A stretch of 64,000 nucleotides of DNA, taken from contig NZ_CP121648.1 in NCBI RefSeq assembly GCF_029714205.1, positions 310,001-374,000 of the forward strand. The letters are read 5' to 3'. Shown one piece after another: positions 10,048 to 19,062 of this stretch (position 1 is the first letter of the stretch; the number at the start of each line of letters is the position of its first letter). Below the pieces are notes generated by a model, which was not told the origin of the DNA, searched no databases, and saw only the letters and a program-made list of their open reading frames with translations. The DNA comes from Methylobacterium sp. CB376. Lineage in GTDB: Bacteria > Pseudomonadota > Alphaproteobacteria > Rhizobiales > Beijerinckiaceae. The position numbers and the translations under genes are program-made.

Positions 10048-11846
10048 CGCGCGCCGACCTGGTTGGCGTGGTAGGCGCCGAGCTTCACCATCAGCGGGAA
10101 GGGATTGGTCGGACCCTCGAATTTCGGCGGAAGCCCCAGGATCGGCGCCACGCGGGACAGGATCCGGCCCGTCACCACGCCGGAATTCCACGCCGCCGTG
10201 GCGTAGCCGCCCGATTCCGCCGCCACCGCCTGCGGCTCGTCCATGACCGTGACGAACAGGTACTTGGGCTTGTCCATCGGGGCGGCCGCCATGAAGGTGG
10301 TGAACAGCCGGTTCTTCACGTAATGGCCGCGGATCACCTTCTCGGCGGTGCCGGTCTTGCCGCCGACAAAGTAGTAGGGGTTGTCCGCCTTCTTGGCCGA
10401 GCCCTCGGTGGCGTTGAGGCGCATGATGAAGCGCATGGCCTCGCTGGTCTGCGGCGTCAAGACCTGGACGGCCTTCTCGCGGGCGGCGGCCTCGTCGCGG
10501 CGCAGGAAGGTCGGGGTGATCAGGAAGCCGCCGTTGGTGATCGCCGCGACCGCGGCGGCGGCCTGGAGCGGCGCCACCGCCAAGCCGTGGCCGAACGCGA
10601 TGGTGATCGTGTTGATCTCGGTCCAGCGCGGCGGGACGATCGGCTCGGCGCTTTCCGGCAATTCCGTGCGCATGCGGTCGAGCAGGCCCATCTTCTTCAG
10701 GAAGGCCTTGTGGCCGGGCACGCCGACGCCGAGCGCCATCTTGGCCGAACCGATGTTGGAGGAGTGGGTGAACACCTCCGGCATGGTGATGACGCGGTTG
10801 GTGCCGTGGTACTCGTGGATCTTCTGGCGCCCCCAGGACAGCACGCCGCCGCGGGTGTCGAAGGTCGAGTTCACGGTGAACTTGCCGGATTCGAGCGCCA
10901 TGGCGAGCGTCATGGCCTTGAAGGTCGAGCCCATCTCGTAGACGCCGACGTTCATCCGGTTGATGCGGTCGGGGTTGAGCGCGTCGGCGGGCTCGTTCGG
11001 GTCGAAATCGGGCAGGGAGGCCAGGGCCAGAACCTCGCCGGTATTCACGTCGAGGATCATCGCGGCCGCCGCCTTGGCCCGGTAATGCTCCATGCCCCAG
11101 GCCAGTTCGTCGCGCACGGCGTGCTGCGCGCGCAGGTCGATCGAGAGCTGGACCGGGGCGAGGTCGGCCGACTTCTCGATGAAGCCGAGGTTGTTGAGGT
11201 CCTTCAGGCCCGTCTTGTCGATGTACTTCTCCATCCCGGCGATGCCGACGTTGTCGAGGTTGGCGAAGCCGAGGACGTGGGCGGCCGCGACGCCGTTCGG
11301 GTAGACGCGCTTGTGGTCGGGCAGGAAGCCGATCCCCGGGATGCCGAGGCGGTGCACCTCCGCCTGCTGCTTGGGCGTCAGCTCGCGCTTGATCCAGACG
11401 AAGCCCGCGCCCTTGCGCTTGGGGGTGAGCTTGGCGCGCAGCTCCGCGGCGTTCAGGTCGGGCAGGACGGCGGTGAGCAGTTCGACCGCCTCGTCCTTGT
11501 CGACGATGTTGCCGGGCTCCGCGAAGGCCGACACCGTGCGGATGTCGGTGGCCAGGATCTCGCCGTTGCGGTCGACGATGTCGGGCCGGATCGCGGTCGC
11601 GGCGGCCGCGGCGACGCGCTGGGCTTGGCTCGACGGCTCCTCGGGGATCGCCGCCGTGAGGACGAGGCGCCCGATGATCACCGCGAAGACCCCGCCGAAG
11701 ACGACGCCGACGAGGTTGACGCGCGCGCCGCTGCGCTCGACGGCGAAGCGGAACATCGCGCGCAGGATGGCGAGGAGGCGGGAGGGCCGCGGCGGGGCGG
11801 CCTCCGGGGCGGCCTCCGGGGCGGGATCGGGAGAGGCGTCGGACAC
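10044..11846 (-). CDS. ftsI: FtsI (PBP3), septal peptidoglycan transpeptidase
   Basis: This is the class B penicillin-binding protein that cross-links septal peptidoglycan. The 600-residue product begins with a GTG at 11846 and a cytoplasmic Pro/Ala-rich tail. One membrane helix (about residues 43-65, NLVGVVFGGVFAVIIGRLVL) follows. The pedestal domain contains VDRNGEILATDI, and the transpeptidase domain has SxxK as GSTFKAMT, SxN as HSSNIG, and KTG as GGKTGTAEK. It starts 8 bp downstream of the proposed ftsL stop and overlaps murE by 4 bases. Confidence 0.96.
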   Translation of the reverse strand: MSDASPDPAPEAAPEAAPPRPSRLLAILRAMFRFAVERSGARVNLVGVVFGGVFAVIIGRLVLTAAIPEEPSSQAQRVAAAAATAIRPDIVDRNGEILATDIRTVSAFAEPGNIVDKDEAVELLTAVLPDLNAAELRAKLTPKRKGAGFVWIKRELTPKQQAEVHRLGIPGIGFLPDHKRVYPNGVAAAHVLGFANLDNVGIAGMEKYIDKTGLKDLNNLGFIEKSADLAPVQLSIDLRAQHAVRDELAWGMEHYRAKAAAAMILDVNTGEVLALASLPDFDPNEPADALNPDRINRMNVGVYEMGSTFKAMTLAMALESGKFTVNSTFDTRGGVLSWGRQKIHEYHGTNRVITMPEVFTHSSNIGSAKMALGVGVPGHKAFLKKMGLLDRMRTELPESAEPIVPPRWTEINTITIAFGHGLAVAPLQAAAAVAAITNGGFLITPTFLRRDEAAAREKAVQVLTPQTSEAMRFIMRLNATEGSAKKADNPYYFVGGKTGTAEKVIRGHYVKNRLFTTFMAAAPMDKPKYLFVTVMDEPQAVAAESGGYATAAWNSGVVTGRILSRVAPILGLPPKFEGPTNPFPLMVKLGAYHANQVGAR

Positions 11847-11854
11847 GGGAGAAC

Positions 11855-12348
11855 CTACCTCGTCGCCGTCGGGGTGCGGGTGGACGTGCGGGGGGCGTGG
11901 CGGAGGGAGAGGCGCCGGGCGGCTTGGTGCCGGGAGAATGGGCGGCGGTCGAGCCGGTGGTCCGCGGCTCGTCCCCGCCCCGGCCCGCGCCCGGGCGCTC
12001 CCTCGAGGTGGGCGTCGCGGTCGCGAGCAGGCCGAGGGATTCGAGCTTGCGGGCGATCTCGTCGCCGCGATCGGCCCGGGCCGGCAGGTCGGCGAGGCGC
12101 CCGAGATGCTCGGTGCCGATCGGTTCGAGCCGGAGGTACTTGTCGACCGCGGCCTGGAGGCGGTCGGGCCGGGTGAGGAGCTGCCACTCGGCCCGCAGCA
12201 CGGCCGTGGCCTCGCGCTCGCGGCGCAGGCGGCTCTTCAGCTTGGCGACCTGCTCGGCCTGATAGAGGGTCTCGTACTTGATCGAGTAGGCGTAGATAGC
12301 CGAGGTGATCAGCCCCGCGATGGCGAGGAGGTGGAGGAGACGGATCAC
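11855..12348 (-). CDS. ftsL: FtsL-like division protein, reading frame apparently broken near its 3' end
   Basis: A GTG at 12346-12348, overlapping the rsmH stop as GTGA, opens a protein with a short N-terminal membrane helix ([20 protein letters not shown]). A coiled-coil region follows ([19 protein letters not shown], then [20 protein letters not shown]). This is the alphaproteobacterial FtsL layout, and the position between rsmH and ftsI fits. As written, the frame has no stop: it stays open through ftsI and joins murE. A change of frame at the C6 run (minus-strand view of 11890-11895, equal to one extra C) gives a tail ending in [11 protein letters not shown] and a TAG at 11855-11857, 8 bp before ftsI. 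That would give about 164 residues. The coordinates given assume this. Confidence 0.75.
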
Positions 12349-13358
12349 CGGCGGCCTCCCCGCTCGCGGGGCGGCAGGGCGGCGAGGGCCGCGAGCGCCG
12401 CCAGGGGCTCGGGCGCCGGGGCGTCGGTGCGCTCGCCCGCGCGCAGCTTGGCCGAGCGCGCCCGCGGATTGGCGGCGGCCTCGGCCTCGCTCGGGCCGAC
12501 CGGGCCCTTGGTCACCAGGGTGAAGCTGCGCGGGACGGGCCGCTCGGCCATCGGCAGGTGGCGGGAGGCCGAGACCGCCCGGCCGCTGCGCGCCGAGAAG
12601 AACTGCTTGACGATGCGATCCTCCAGCGAGTGGAAGGTGACGACGGCGAGCCGCCCGCCGGGGCGGAGGATCCGCTCGGCCGCGTGCAGCGCCCGGTTGA
12701 GCTCGCCGAGCTCGTCGTTCACCGCGATGCGCAGGGCCTGGAAGGTGCGGGTCGCCGGATGGATCCCGCTGCCGGGCTCCGCCCGCACCACGCCAGCGAC
12801 GATCTCGGCGAGCGCCCCGGTCGTGGCGATGGGCGCGCGGCGGCGCGCCTCCAGGATGGCGCGGGCCACGGCCCGCGACCGCCGCTCCTCGCCGAAATGG
12901 TAGATGATGTCGGCGAGTTCCGCCTCCGGCGCCCCGTTGACGAGGTCGGCGGCGCTGGTCCCCGCCCCCTCCATGCGCATGTCGAGGGGGCCGTCGGCCC
13001 GGAAGGAGAAGCCGCGCTCGGCGCGGTCGAGCTGCATGGAGGACACGCCGATGTCGAGCACGACGCCGTCCACGGCCTCGACGCCCTCCCGGCGCACGAT
13101 GGCGTCGAGGTCGCCGAAGCGGCCCTGGACCAGGCGCAGGCGCCCGCCCGCCGCCGCCGCGAGCTCCTGCCCGGCCGCGACGGCGGTCGGGTCGCGGTCG
13201 ATGGCGATGACCCGCAGGTCCGGGTCGGCGGCGAGGAGCGCGCGGCTGTAGCCGCCCGCCCCGAAGGTGCCGTCCACGACGACGCCCGGCCCCTCGCCGA
13301 GGCGCAGCACGCCGCGCACCTCCGCGAGCAGCACGGGGATGTGGGGCGCCCCGCTCAT
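12345..13358 (-). CDS. rsmH: RsmH (MraW), 16S rRNA C1402 N4-methyltransferase
   Basis: RsmH uses S-adenosylmethionine to methylate N4 of C1402 in 16S rRNA. The 337-residue protein has [13 protein letters not shown] at the start, the SAM loop [62 protein letters not shown], and a C-terminal [13 protein letters not shown] with a basic tail. I chose the ATG at 13356-13358 because a GGAG lies 7-10 bases before it and the family starts at this point. The frame extends 77 codons further upstream, but that extension is Arg/Pro-rich and unlike the family. It heads the dcw segment; no mraZ precedes it. Confidence 0.95.
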   Translation of the reverse strand: MSGAPHIPVLLAEVRGVLRLGEGPGVVVDGTFGAGGYSRALLAADPDLRVIAIDRDPTAVAAGQELAAAAGGRLRLVQGRFGDLDAIVRREGVEAVDGVVLDIGVSSMQLDRAERGFSFRADGPLDMRMEGAGTSAADLVNGAPEAELADIIYHFGEERRSRAVARAILEARRRAPIATTGALAEIVAGVVRAEPGSGIHPATRTFQALRIAVNDELGELNRALHAAERILRPGGRLAVVTFHSLEDRIVKQFFSARSGRAVSASRHLPMAERPVPRSFTLVTKGPVGPSEAEAAANPRARSAKLRAGERTDAPAPEPLAALAALAALPPRERGGRR

Positions 13359-13432
13359 CGGGCCGCTCCGCCGGCTTCCGGCCGGCCGCGGCGCCGCCTC
13401 GCGGCGGCGGACTCGCTCGCCTGACGGTCCAT
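13355..13432 (-). CDS. Possible 25-codon upstream ORF coupled to rsmH
   Basis: An ATG at 13430-13432, preceded on the minus strand by GCGGAGCATC (a good ribosome site), opens a 25-residue Arg/Ala-rich frame. Its TGA overlaps the rsmH ATG as ATGA. It stands where mraZ stands in many bacteria but shows no MraZ features. It could be a translated leader that couples ribosomes to rsmH, or chance. Only the start signal and the exact overlap support it. Confidence 0.3.
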   Translation of the reverse strand: MDRQASESAAARRRRGRPEAGGAAR

Positions 13433-13739
13433 GATGCTCCGCAATCTGCGAGGGCCGCGCACCCGGCCGGATCCGGCGCCGCACGACCGCCCGCGCCCCG
13501 CCCGAGAACGCGCCGGCCCGCTGGCCGCCGGGGACTCGCCCGTGCGCCGGTTTGGGTTGCGCCGTCAATGAGTTGGGCTGGGCTATCATGGGCCTCCGGG
13601 AGCGTCAACGCGGCCCTGCGGGGGAGGCCGCCTCGACGGAGCCCGATCAGACGGCAGCAACGTTAATGAAGGCTTGCGGAAATCGCCTCCCACCCGGGGA
13701 ACGTGCAGCCCGCCCTCGCCTTCGGGTGAGCGGAATGGG

Positions 13740-14149
<410 letters not shown>

Positions 14150-14274
14150 GGCGCGATGTGCGACGGGAGGCGCCCCGCGTCAAGGCGCGGCGCGGGTTGC
14201 CGGGTCCGGAGGCCGCTCCTACCTGCCCGGGCAAGGCCGCGCCCGACGCGGCCGACGAGACCAGGAGGCAGTCC

Positions 14275-14451
14275 ATGAGCGAGACCGTCGAGGCCGGCTG
14301 GACGCTGGAGACCGTGCAGCAATTGCGGGCGATGGCGCGCGAGGGCGTCGCGCCCGCGGTGATGAGCCTGAAGCTCAAGCGCTCGGTCACGCAGATCCAC
14401 GCCAAGCTCGCCGAACTCGGTATCACGCCGTCCGCCAAGAGCAGAGACTGA
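14275..14451 (+). CDS. Small HTH-like protein of unknown function (58 aa)
   Basis: The frame starts at ATG 14275, after a textbook AGGAGG at 14262-14267. The 58 residues run MSETVEAGWTLETVQQLRAM and on to a SLKLKRSVTQIHAKLAELGI helix pair. The pattern of a Trp near the start, a first helix, a turn with GVAP, and a second helix with a basic face recalls the small GcrA/Myb-like or resolvase-type helix-turn-helix proteins of alphaproteobacteria. No partner gene is obvious; it lies between rnpB (divergent) and the ChaA-type exchanger (convergent). It is probably a real gene on the strength of its ribosome site. Function unknown. Confidence 0.7.
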   Translation: MSETVEAGWTLETVQQLRAMAREGVAPAVMSLKLKRSVTQIHAKLAELGITPSAKSRD

Positions 14452-14464
14452 GCTGAGACTTGCG

Positions 14465-14497
14465 GCGGGCGCGGCCGGGATCCGCCGGGGCGCCCGC
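14465..14497. terminator. Hairpin between convergent genes
   Basis: GCGGGCGC (14465-14472) pairs with GCGCCCGC (14490-14497) around a 17-nt GC-rich loop. It lies between the small HTH-like gene and the convergent chaA-type gene, where a two-way terminator would be expected. There is no clear T tract on the plus strand. Confidence 0.4.
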
Positions 14498-14501
14498 TCT
14501 C

Positions 14502-15581
14502 CTACGGGATCAGGGCGAAGAACAGGAAGGAGGCGAAGACCACGAGGTGCACGATCCCCTGCAGCACGGTCGTGCGCCCGGTGCCGAGCGTGATCACCGC
14601 CACGAGCAGCGTGAGCGCGAGCAGCACCTGATCCTTCGGGGGCAGGCCCAGCACCAGGGGCCGCCCGATCAGGACCGAGACCAGGGCCACGGCCGGGATC
14701 GTCAGCCCGATCGTCGCCAGGGCCGAGCCGAGGGCGAGGTTCATGCTGGTCTGGAGCCGGTTCGCCCGGGCGGCGCGCAGGGCCGCCAGCCCCTCCGGCA
14801 TCAGCACGAGCGCGGCGATCACGATGCCGGAGACGGATTTCGGCACGTCGGCCACGTCGATCGCCCGTTCCAGGGTCGGGGTGAGCGCCTTGGCGAGGCC
14901 GACGACCGCCACCAGGCAGGCGAGGAGGAGCCCGAAGCTCGCCAGCGCGACGCGGGCGGGCGGCGGGCCGGCATGCTCCTCCTCGGTGCCCCCCTCGGGC
15001 AGGAAGTAGTCCCGGTGGCGCACCGTCTGCACGAACACGAAGGCGCCGTAGAGGGTGAGCGAGGCCGCCCCCGCGAAGAGGAGCTGGGGCACGGTGAAGG
15101 CCGGCCCGGGAGTGCTCACGAAGTTCGGCAGGACGAGGGTGAGCGTGACCAGCGCCGCCAGCACCGCCAGGGCCGCGAGCGCTCCCTGCAGGGCGAAGCC
15201 CTGCTCGTGGTGGCGCACCCCGCCGGCGAGGAGGCAGAGCCCGACGAGCCCGTTGCAGATGATCATCACGGCGGAGAAGACCGTGTCGCGGGCGAGCGCC
15301 GCCTTCTCGGGCCCGCCCGCCACCATCACCGAGACGATCAGCGCGACCTCGATCACCGTGACCGAGAGCGCGAGCACCAGCGTGCCGAAGGGCTCGCCCA
15401 CCCGGTGGGCCACCACCTCGGCGTGGAAGACGGCCGCGAACACGGTGGCGACGAGCCCGGCCGCCGCGGCCGCGAGGAGCAGCGCGGGCGGCTCCGTCAG
15501 GATGGCGGCGGCCAGCAGGAGCCACGCCACCAGCGGCGAGGCCCATGCCCAGACCGGCATCCCGCCCGCGGGAACCTGCAT
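14502..15581 (-). CDS. ChaA-type Ca2+/H+ (or Na+/H+) exchanger
   Basis: This 359-residue integral membrane protein has about eleven hydrophobic helices. It shows the CaCA-family duplicated alpha motifs: GEPFGTLVLALSVTVIEVAL in the first half, and NLALGSALATIGLTIPAVAL with VLMPEGLAALRAARANRLQT in the second. The acidic residue at GEPFGT and the Glu in SVTVIEVAL are the expected ion-binding positions. A short acidic, His-containing loop (GGTEEEHAG) sits in the middle. Start ATG 15579-15581; it lies 29 bp downstream of the glyoxalase gene. Whether Ca2+, Na+ or K+ is the main ion cannot be told. Confidence 0.85.
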   Translation of the reverse strand: MQVPAGGMPVWAWASPLVAWLLLAAAILTEPPALLLAAAAAGLVATVFAAVFHAEVVAHRVGEPFGTLVLALSVTVIEVALIVSVMVAGGPEKAALARDTVFSAVMIICNGLVGLCLLAGGVRHHEQGFALQGALAALAVLAALVTLTLVLPNFVSTPGPAFTVPQLLFAGAASLTLYGAFVFVQTVRHRDYFLPEGGTEEEHAGPPPARVALASFGLLLACLVAVVGLAKALTPTLERAIDVADVPKSVSGIVIAALVLMPEGLAALRAARANRLQTSMNLALGSALATIGLTIPAVALVSVLIGRPLVLGLPPKDQVLLALTLLVAVITLGTGRTTVLQGIVHLVVFASFLFFALIP

Positions 15582-15610
15582 CGTCCCGGCCCTCCTCCCG
15601 GCGCCCGCCG

Positions 15611-16051
15611 CTACCAAGTGCCGGTGTTCGGCATCGACGCCCAGGGCTCCCGCGGCGGCTTCGCCCCGCCCTTCTGCAGGATCTCGATCGAGATGCCGTC
15701 GGGCGAGCGCACGAAGGCCATGTGGCCGTCGCGCGGCGGGCGGTTGATGGTCACGCCGGCGGCCTGCAGCTTGGCGCAGGTCTCGTAGATGTCGTCCACC
15801 TGATAGGCGAGGTGGCCGAAATTGCGCCCGCCCGTGTAGTCCTCCGGGTCCCAGTTGTAGGTGAGTTCGAGGAGCGGCGACCGCGACTCCCGGGCGCGGG
15901 CGACGTCGCCCGGGGCGGCCAGGAAGACCAGGGTGAAGCGGCCCTTCTCGTTCTCGACCCGGCGCACCTCCTCCAGGCCGAACTTGCCGCAATAGAAGTC
16001 GAGGGCGCGGTCGAGGTCGGCGACCCGGACCATCGTGTGCAGGTATTCCAT
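15611..16051 (-). CDS. gloA: Glyoxalase I-like lactoylglutathione lyase
   Basis: This 146-residue single-domain member of the vicinal oxygen chelate fold would convert the methylglyoxal-glutathione hemithioacetal to S-lactoylglutathione. It opens [20 protein letters not shown], with the first metal His, followed by [20 protein letters not shown] (Glu ligand), [17 protein letters not shown] (second His), and [11 protein letters not shown] (second Glu). Those are the four ligands of class I glyoxalase. The gene is divergent from pepN, with about 145 bp between them. Confidence 0.92.
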   Translation of the reverse strand: MEYLHTMVRVADLDRALDFYCGKFGLEEVRRVENEKGRFTLVFLAAPGDVARARESRSPLLELTYNWDPEDYTGGRNFGHLAYQVDDIYETCAKLQAAGVTINRPPRDGHMAFVRSPDGISIEILQKGGAKPPREPWASMPNTGTW

Positions 16052-16195
16052 CGTCGGGGCTCCTCGGGGACCGCGGCCATATGTGGGTCCGGGCGCCGTC
16101 GGGTCAACGCGGGGCGCCCCGCCGCCGCGTTGCGCGGGCCCGGATGCGGGCTACAAGAGGGGACGCCCGCCGCCCGTCAGGAGCCCGCCCGCCCC

Positions 16196-18880
16196 ATGCG
16201 CACCGAGTCCCCGCCGATCGTCCGCCTCGCCGATTACCGGCCGAGCGACTACCTGATCGACCGGGTCGATCTCAACGTGCGGCTGCACCCGACCGAGACC
16301 CGGATCTCCGCCACCCTGGCGCTGCGGCCCAACCCGCGCGGCGAGGCCGGTGCGCCGCTCCACCTCGACGGCGACGACCTCGCGCTGCTGGCGGTCGCCC
16401 TCGACGGCCAGCCGACCGCGCCGGGGGCGATCGAACTCGGCCCCCTGGGCCTCACCCTGCACCGGCCGCCGCAGCGCCCCTTCGTGCTCAGCCTCGAGAC
16501 GCAGGTGAACCCGAGCGCCAACACCAAGCTGATGGGGCTCTACCGCTCGAACGGCGTCTACTGCACCCAGTGCGAGGCGGACGGGTTCCGGCGCATCACC
16601 TACTTCCTCGACCGGCCGGACGTGCTCGCGGTCTACACCACCCGGATCGAGGCCGACCGGGACGAGGCGCCGGTGCTCCTCGGCAACGGCAACCCGGTCG
16701 AGGCGGGCGAGGCCGGGCCGGGGCGCCACTACGCCGTCTGGCACGATCCCCACCCGAAGCCCGCCTACCTGTTCGCCCTGGTCGGCGGCCGGCTCGGCCG
16801 CATCGCCACCCGCTTCACCACCATGGAGGGCCGCGACGTCGCGGTCGCGGTCTACGTCGAGCCGGGCAAGGAGGCGCGCGCGCCCTACGCCCTCGACGCC
16901 GTCACCCGCGCCATGGCCTGGGACGAGCGGCGCTTCGGCCGCGCCTACGACCTCGACGTCTTCAACGTCGTCGCGGTCTCCGACTTCAACATGGGCGCGA
17001 TGGAGAACAAGGGCCTCAACATCTTCAACGACAAGTACGTGCTGGCCAGCCCCGACACCGCCACCGACACGGACTACGCCAACATCGAGGCGATCATCGC
17101 CCACGAGTATTTCCACAACTGGTCGGGCAACCGGGTGACCTGCCGCGACTGGTTCCAGCTCTGCCTCAAGGAGGGCCTGACGGTCTTCCGCGACCAGGAA
17201 TTCTCCTCCGACGAGCGCTCGCGCCCGGTCCACCGCATCGCCGAGGTGCGCACCCTGCGCGCGCGCCAGTTCCCGGAGGATGCGGGGCCGCTCGCCCATC
17301 CGGTCCGGCCCCAGGCCTACCGGGAGATCAACAACTTCTACACGGCGACGGTCTACGAGAAGGGCGCCGAGATCGTCAGGATGCTGGGCACCCTGCTCGG
17401 CCCGGCGGCGTTCCGGGCCGGCATGGACCTGTTCTTCGCGCGCTGCGACGGCACCGCCGCCACCGTGGAGGATTTCCTGGCCGCCTTCGCGCAGGTGAGC
17501 GGGCGCGACCTCGCCGCCTTCTCGCGCTGGTACGCGCAGGCCGGCACCCCGACCGTGTCGGTGGCCGGGCGCTACGACCCGGCCCAGCGCAGCTACACCC
17601 TCGACTTCCACCAGAGCCTGCCGGCCGTCGCCACGGAGGCGGCCGGCGGCGGCCCGCCCCAGCCCCTGGTGATCCCGGTCGCCCTCGGCCTCGTCGGCCG
17701 CGGCGGCGGCGCCCTCGAGGCCCGCTCGGACCGGGTGCGGGACGGCGTCTTCGTGCTGGAGGGCGAGAGCGACCGCCTCGTCTTCACGGAGGTGGCGGCC
17801 GAGCCGGTGCCCTCCCTGTTCCGGGGCTTCTCGGCCCCCGTGAAGGTCGCCCATTCCCTCGACACGGCCCAGCGCCTGACCCTGCTCGCCCACGACAGCG
17901 ACCCGTTCAACCGCTGGCAGGCGGCCCAGAACCTCGCCCTCGACCTGGTCACCGCGCGGGCGCGGCTCGGTGCCCCGATCGAGGCCGATGCGGGCCCGGA
18001 GGCGGCCGCCCTCGCGGAGGCGCTCGGCGCCTTCCTGGACGGGGAGGCCCTGCGGGACCCGGCCTTCGCGGCCCTGGTCCTGGCGATCCCGGGCGACCAG
18101 GAGGCCGCGCAGGAGATCAGCACCAACGTCGACCCGGACGCGATCCACCGCGCCCGCTGGACCCTGCGGGCCCATCTCGGCCGCGCCCTGCTGCCGCGGC
18201 TCGTCGCCCTGCGCGACGCGCTCGCGGCCCCGCCCGGCAGCCCGTTCAGCCCCGACGCCGCGAGCGCCGGGCGCCGGTCCCTGCGCAACGCCGCCCTGGA
18301 CCTGATCGCGGCGGCCGATCCCGCCCGCGGGACGGCGCTCGCCGAGGCGCAGCTGCGCGAGGCCGACAACATGACCGACCGCCTCGCCGCCCTGGCGGTG
18401 CTGACGCTCCTGCCCGGCGAGGCGCGCGAGCGCGCCCTCGCGGCGTTCGGGGAGACCTACCGGGGCGAGCCCCTCGTCCTCGACAAGTGGTTCGCCCTCC
18501 AGGCGATGATCCCCGAGGCCGGCACCGTGGCGCGGGTGCGGGCGCTGATGCGCCACGAGGGCTTCTCGGCCTCGAACCCGAACCGGGTGCGGGCGCTGGT
18601 CGGCAGCTTCAGCCTCAACAACCCGACCCAGTTCCACCGGGCGGACGGTGCCGGCTACGAACTCCTCGCCGAGACGGTGCTCGACGTCGACTCGCGCAAC
18701 CCCCAGGTCGCGGCACGTTTGCTCACGGCCTTCAACACGTGGCGGATGATGGAGCCGACCCGGCGCGCCCGCGCGGAGGCGCAGCTGCGCGCCATCGCGG
18801 CCGCCCCCGGCCTGTCTCCCGACGCGGGCGACATCGCCAGCCGCTCCCTGGCGCCGGCCCGGCACCACATAAACACCTGA
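16196..18880 (+). CDS. pepN: Aminopeptidase N (M1 zinc metallopeptidase)
   Basis: This cytoplasmic zinc aminopeptidase removes N-terminal residues from peptides. The 894-residue length suits the E. coli PepN type. GAMEN (substrate N-terminus recognition) is at residues 267-271. The zinc motif HEYFH at 303-307 has its third ligand Glu at 326 (LKEGLTVFRDQEF). An N-terminal beta-domain with NTKLMGLYRSNGVYCTQCEA and an all-helical C-terminal domain with FSLNNPTQFHR complete the family pattern. Start at ATG 16196, after GTCAGGAGC. Confidence 0.96.
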   Translation: MRTESPPIVRLADYRPSDYLIDRVDLNVRLHPTETRISATLALRPNPRGEAGAPLHLDGDDLALLAVALDGQPTAPGAIELGPLGLTLHRPPQRPFVLSLETQVNPSANTKLMGLYRSNGVYCTQCEADGFRRITYFLDRPDVLAVYTTRIEADRDEAPVLLGNGNPVEAGEAGPGRHYAVWHDPHPKPAYLFALVGGRLGRIATRFTTMEGRDVAVAVYVEPGKEARAPYALDAVTRAMAWDERRFGRAYDLDVFNVVAVSDFNMGAMENKGLNIFNDKYVLASPDTATDTDYANIEAIIAHEYFHNWSGNRVTCRDWFQLCLKEGLTVFRDQEFSSDERSRPVHRIAEVRTLRARQFPEDAGPLAHPVRPQAYREINNFYTATVYEKGAEIVRMLGTLLGPAAFRAGMDLFFARCDGTAATVEDFLAAFAQVSGRDLAAFSRWYAQAGTPTVSVAGRYDPAQRSYTLDFHQSLPAVATEAAGGGPPQPLVIPVALGLVGRGGGALEARSDRVRDGVFVLEGESDRLVFTEVAAEPVPSLFRGFSAPVKVAHSLDTAQRLTLLAHDSDPFNRWQAAQNLALDLVTARARLGAPIEADAGPEAAALAEALGAFLDGEALRDPAFAALVLAIPGDQEAAQEISTNVDPDAIHRARWTLRAHLGRALLPRLVALRDALAAPPGSPFSPDAASAGRRSLRNAALDLIAAADPARGTALAEAQLREADNMTDRLAALAVLTLLPGEARERALAAFGETYRGEPLVLDKWFALQAMIPEAGTVARVRALMRHEGFSASNPNRVRALVGSFSLNNPTQFHRADGAGYELLAETVLDVDSRNPQVAARLLTAFNTWRMMEPTRRARAEAQLRAIAAAPGLSPDAGDIASRSLAPARHHINT

Positions 18881-19062
18881 TAGAGAGACGCAATTTCGAT
18901 TCGAAGCCATCCCGCGGCGCGACCCCTTAACAAAAGTCTAACGCCCGCCCTGCCCCTGGGATCAGCTGGACAAATCAGCTGTGGAAATGTCACATGAGGC
19001 GGTGATTCGGGGGCGGGGCGTGTCGCCGAGTCGCTTCACCGAAGCGTGCGGGGGAAGAGAGT
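18881..19062. promoter_or_regulatory. Intergenic region before histidine kinase, with direct repeat
   Basis: This 182-bp stretch is clearly less GC-rich than its neighbours. It holds two copies of ATCAGCTG, at 18961-18968 and 18974-18981, 13 bp apart. It probably carries the promoter of the kinase gene that follows. I see no convincing -35/-10 pair. Confidence 0.3.

Noticed and set aside
8581..12348. A genuine FtsL-MurE fusion protein
   Set aside because: ftsI lies between in another frame, and the region between reads as shadow of ftsI. A frame error in ftsL is much more likely than a fusion.
8668..12903. Several long plus-strand frames opposite murE, ftsI and ftsL
   Set aside because: Antisense shadows; no start signals and no family features.
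13359..13739. A hidden mraZ gene between rnpB and rsmH
   Set aside because: No frame of suitable length carries MraZ features.
18961..18981. ATCAGCTG direct repeat as a defined operator
   Set aside because: Two 8-bp copies 13 bp apart can arise by chance, and I know no regulator with this site; kept only as a note in the region entry.
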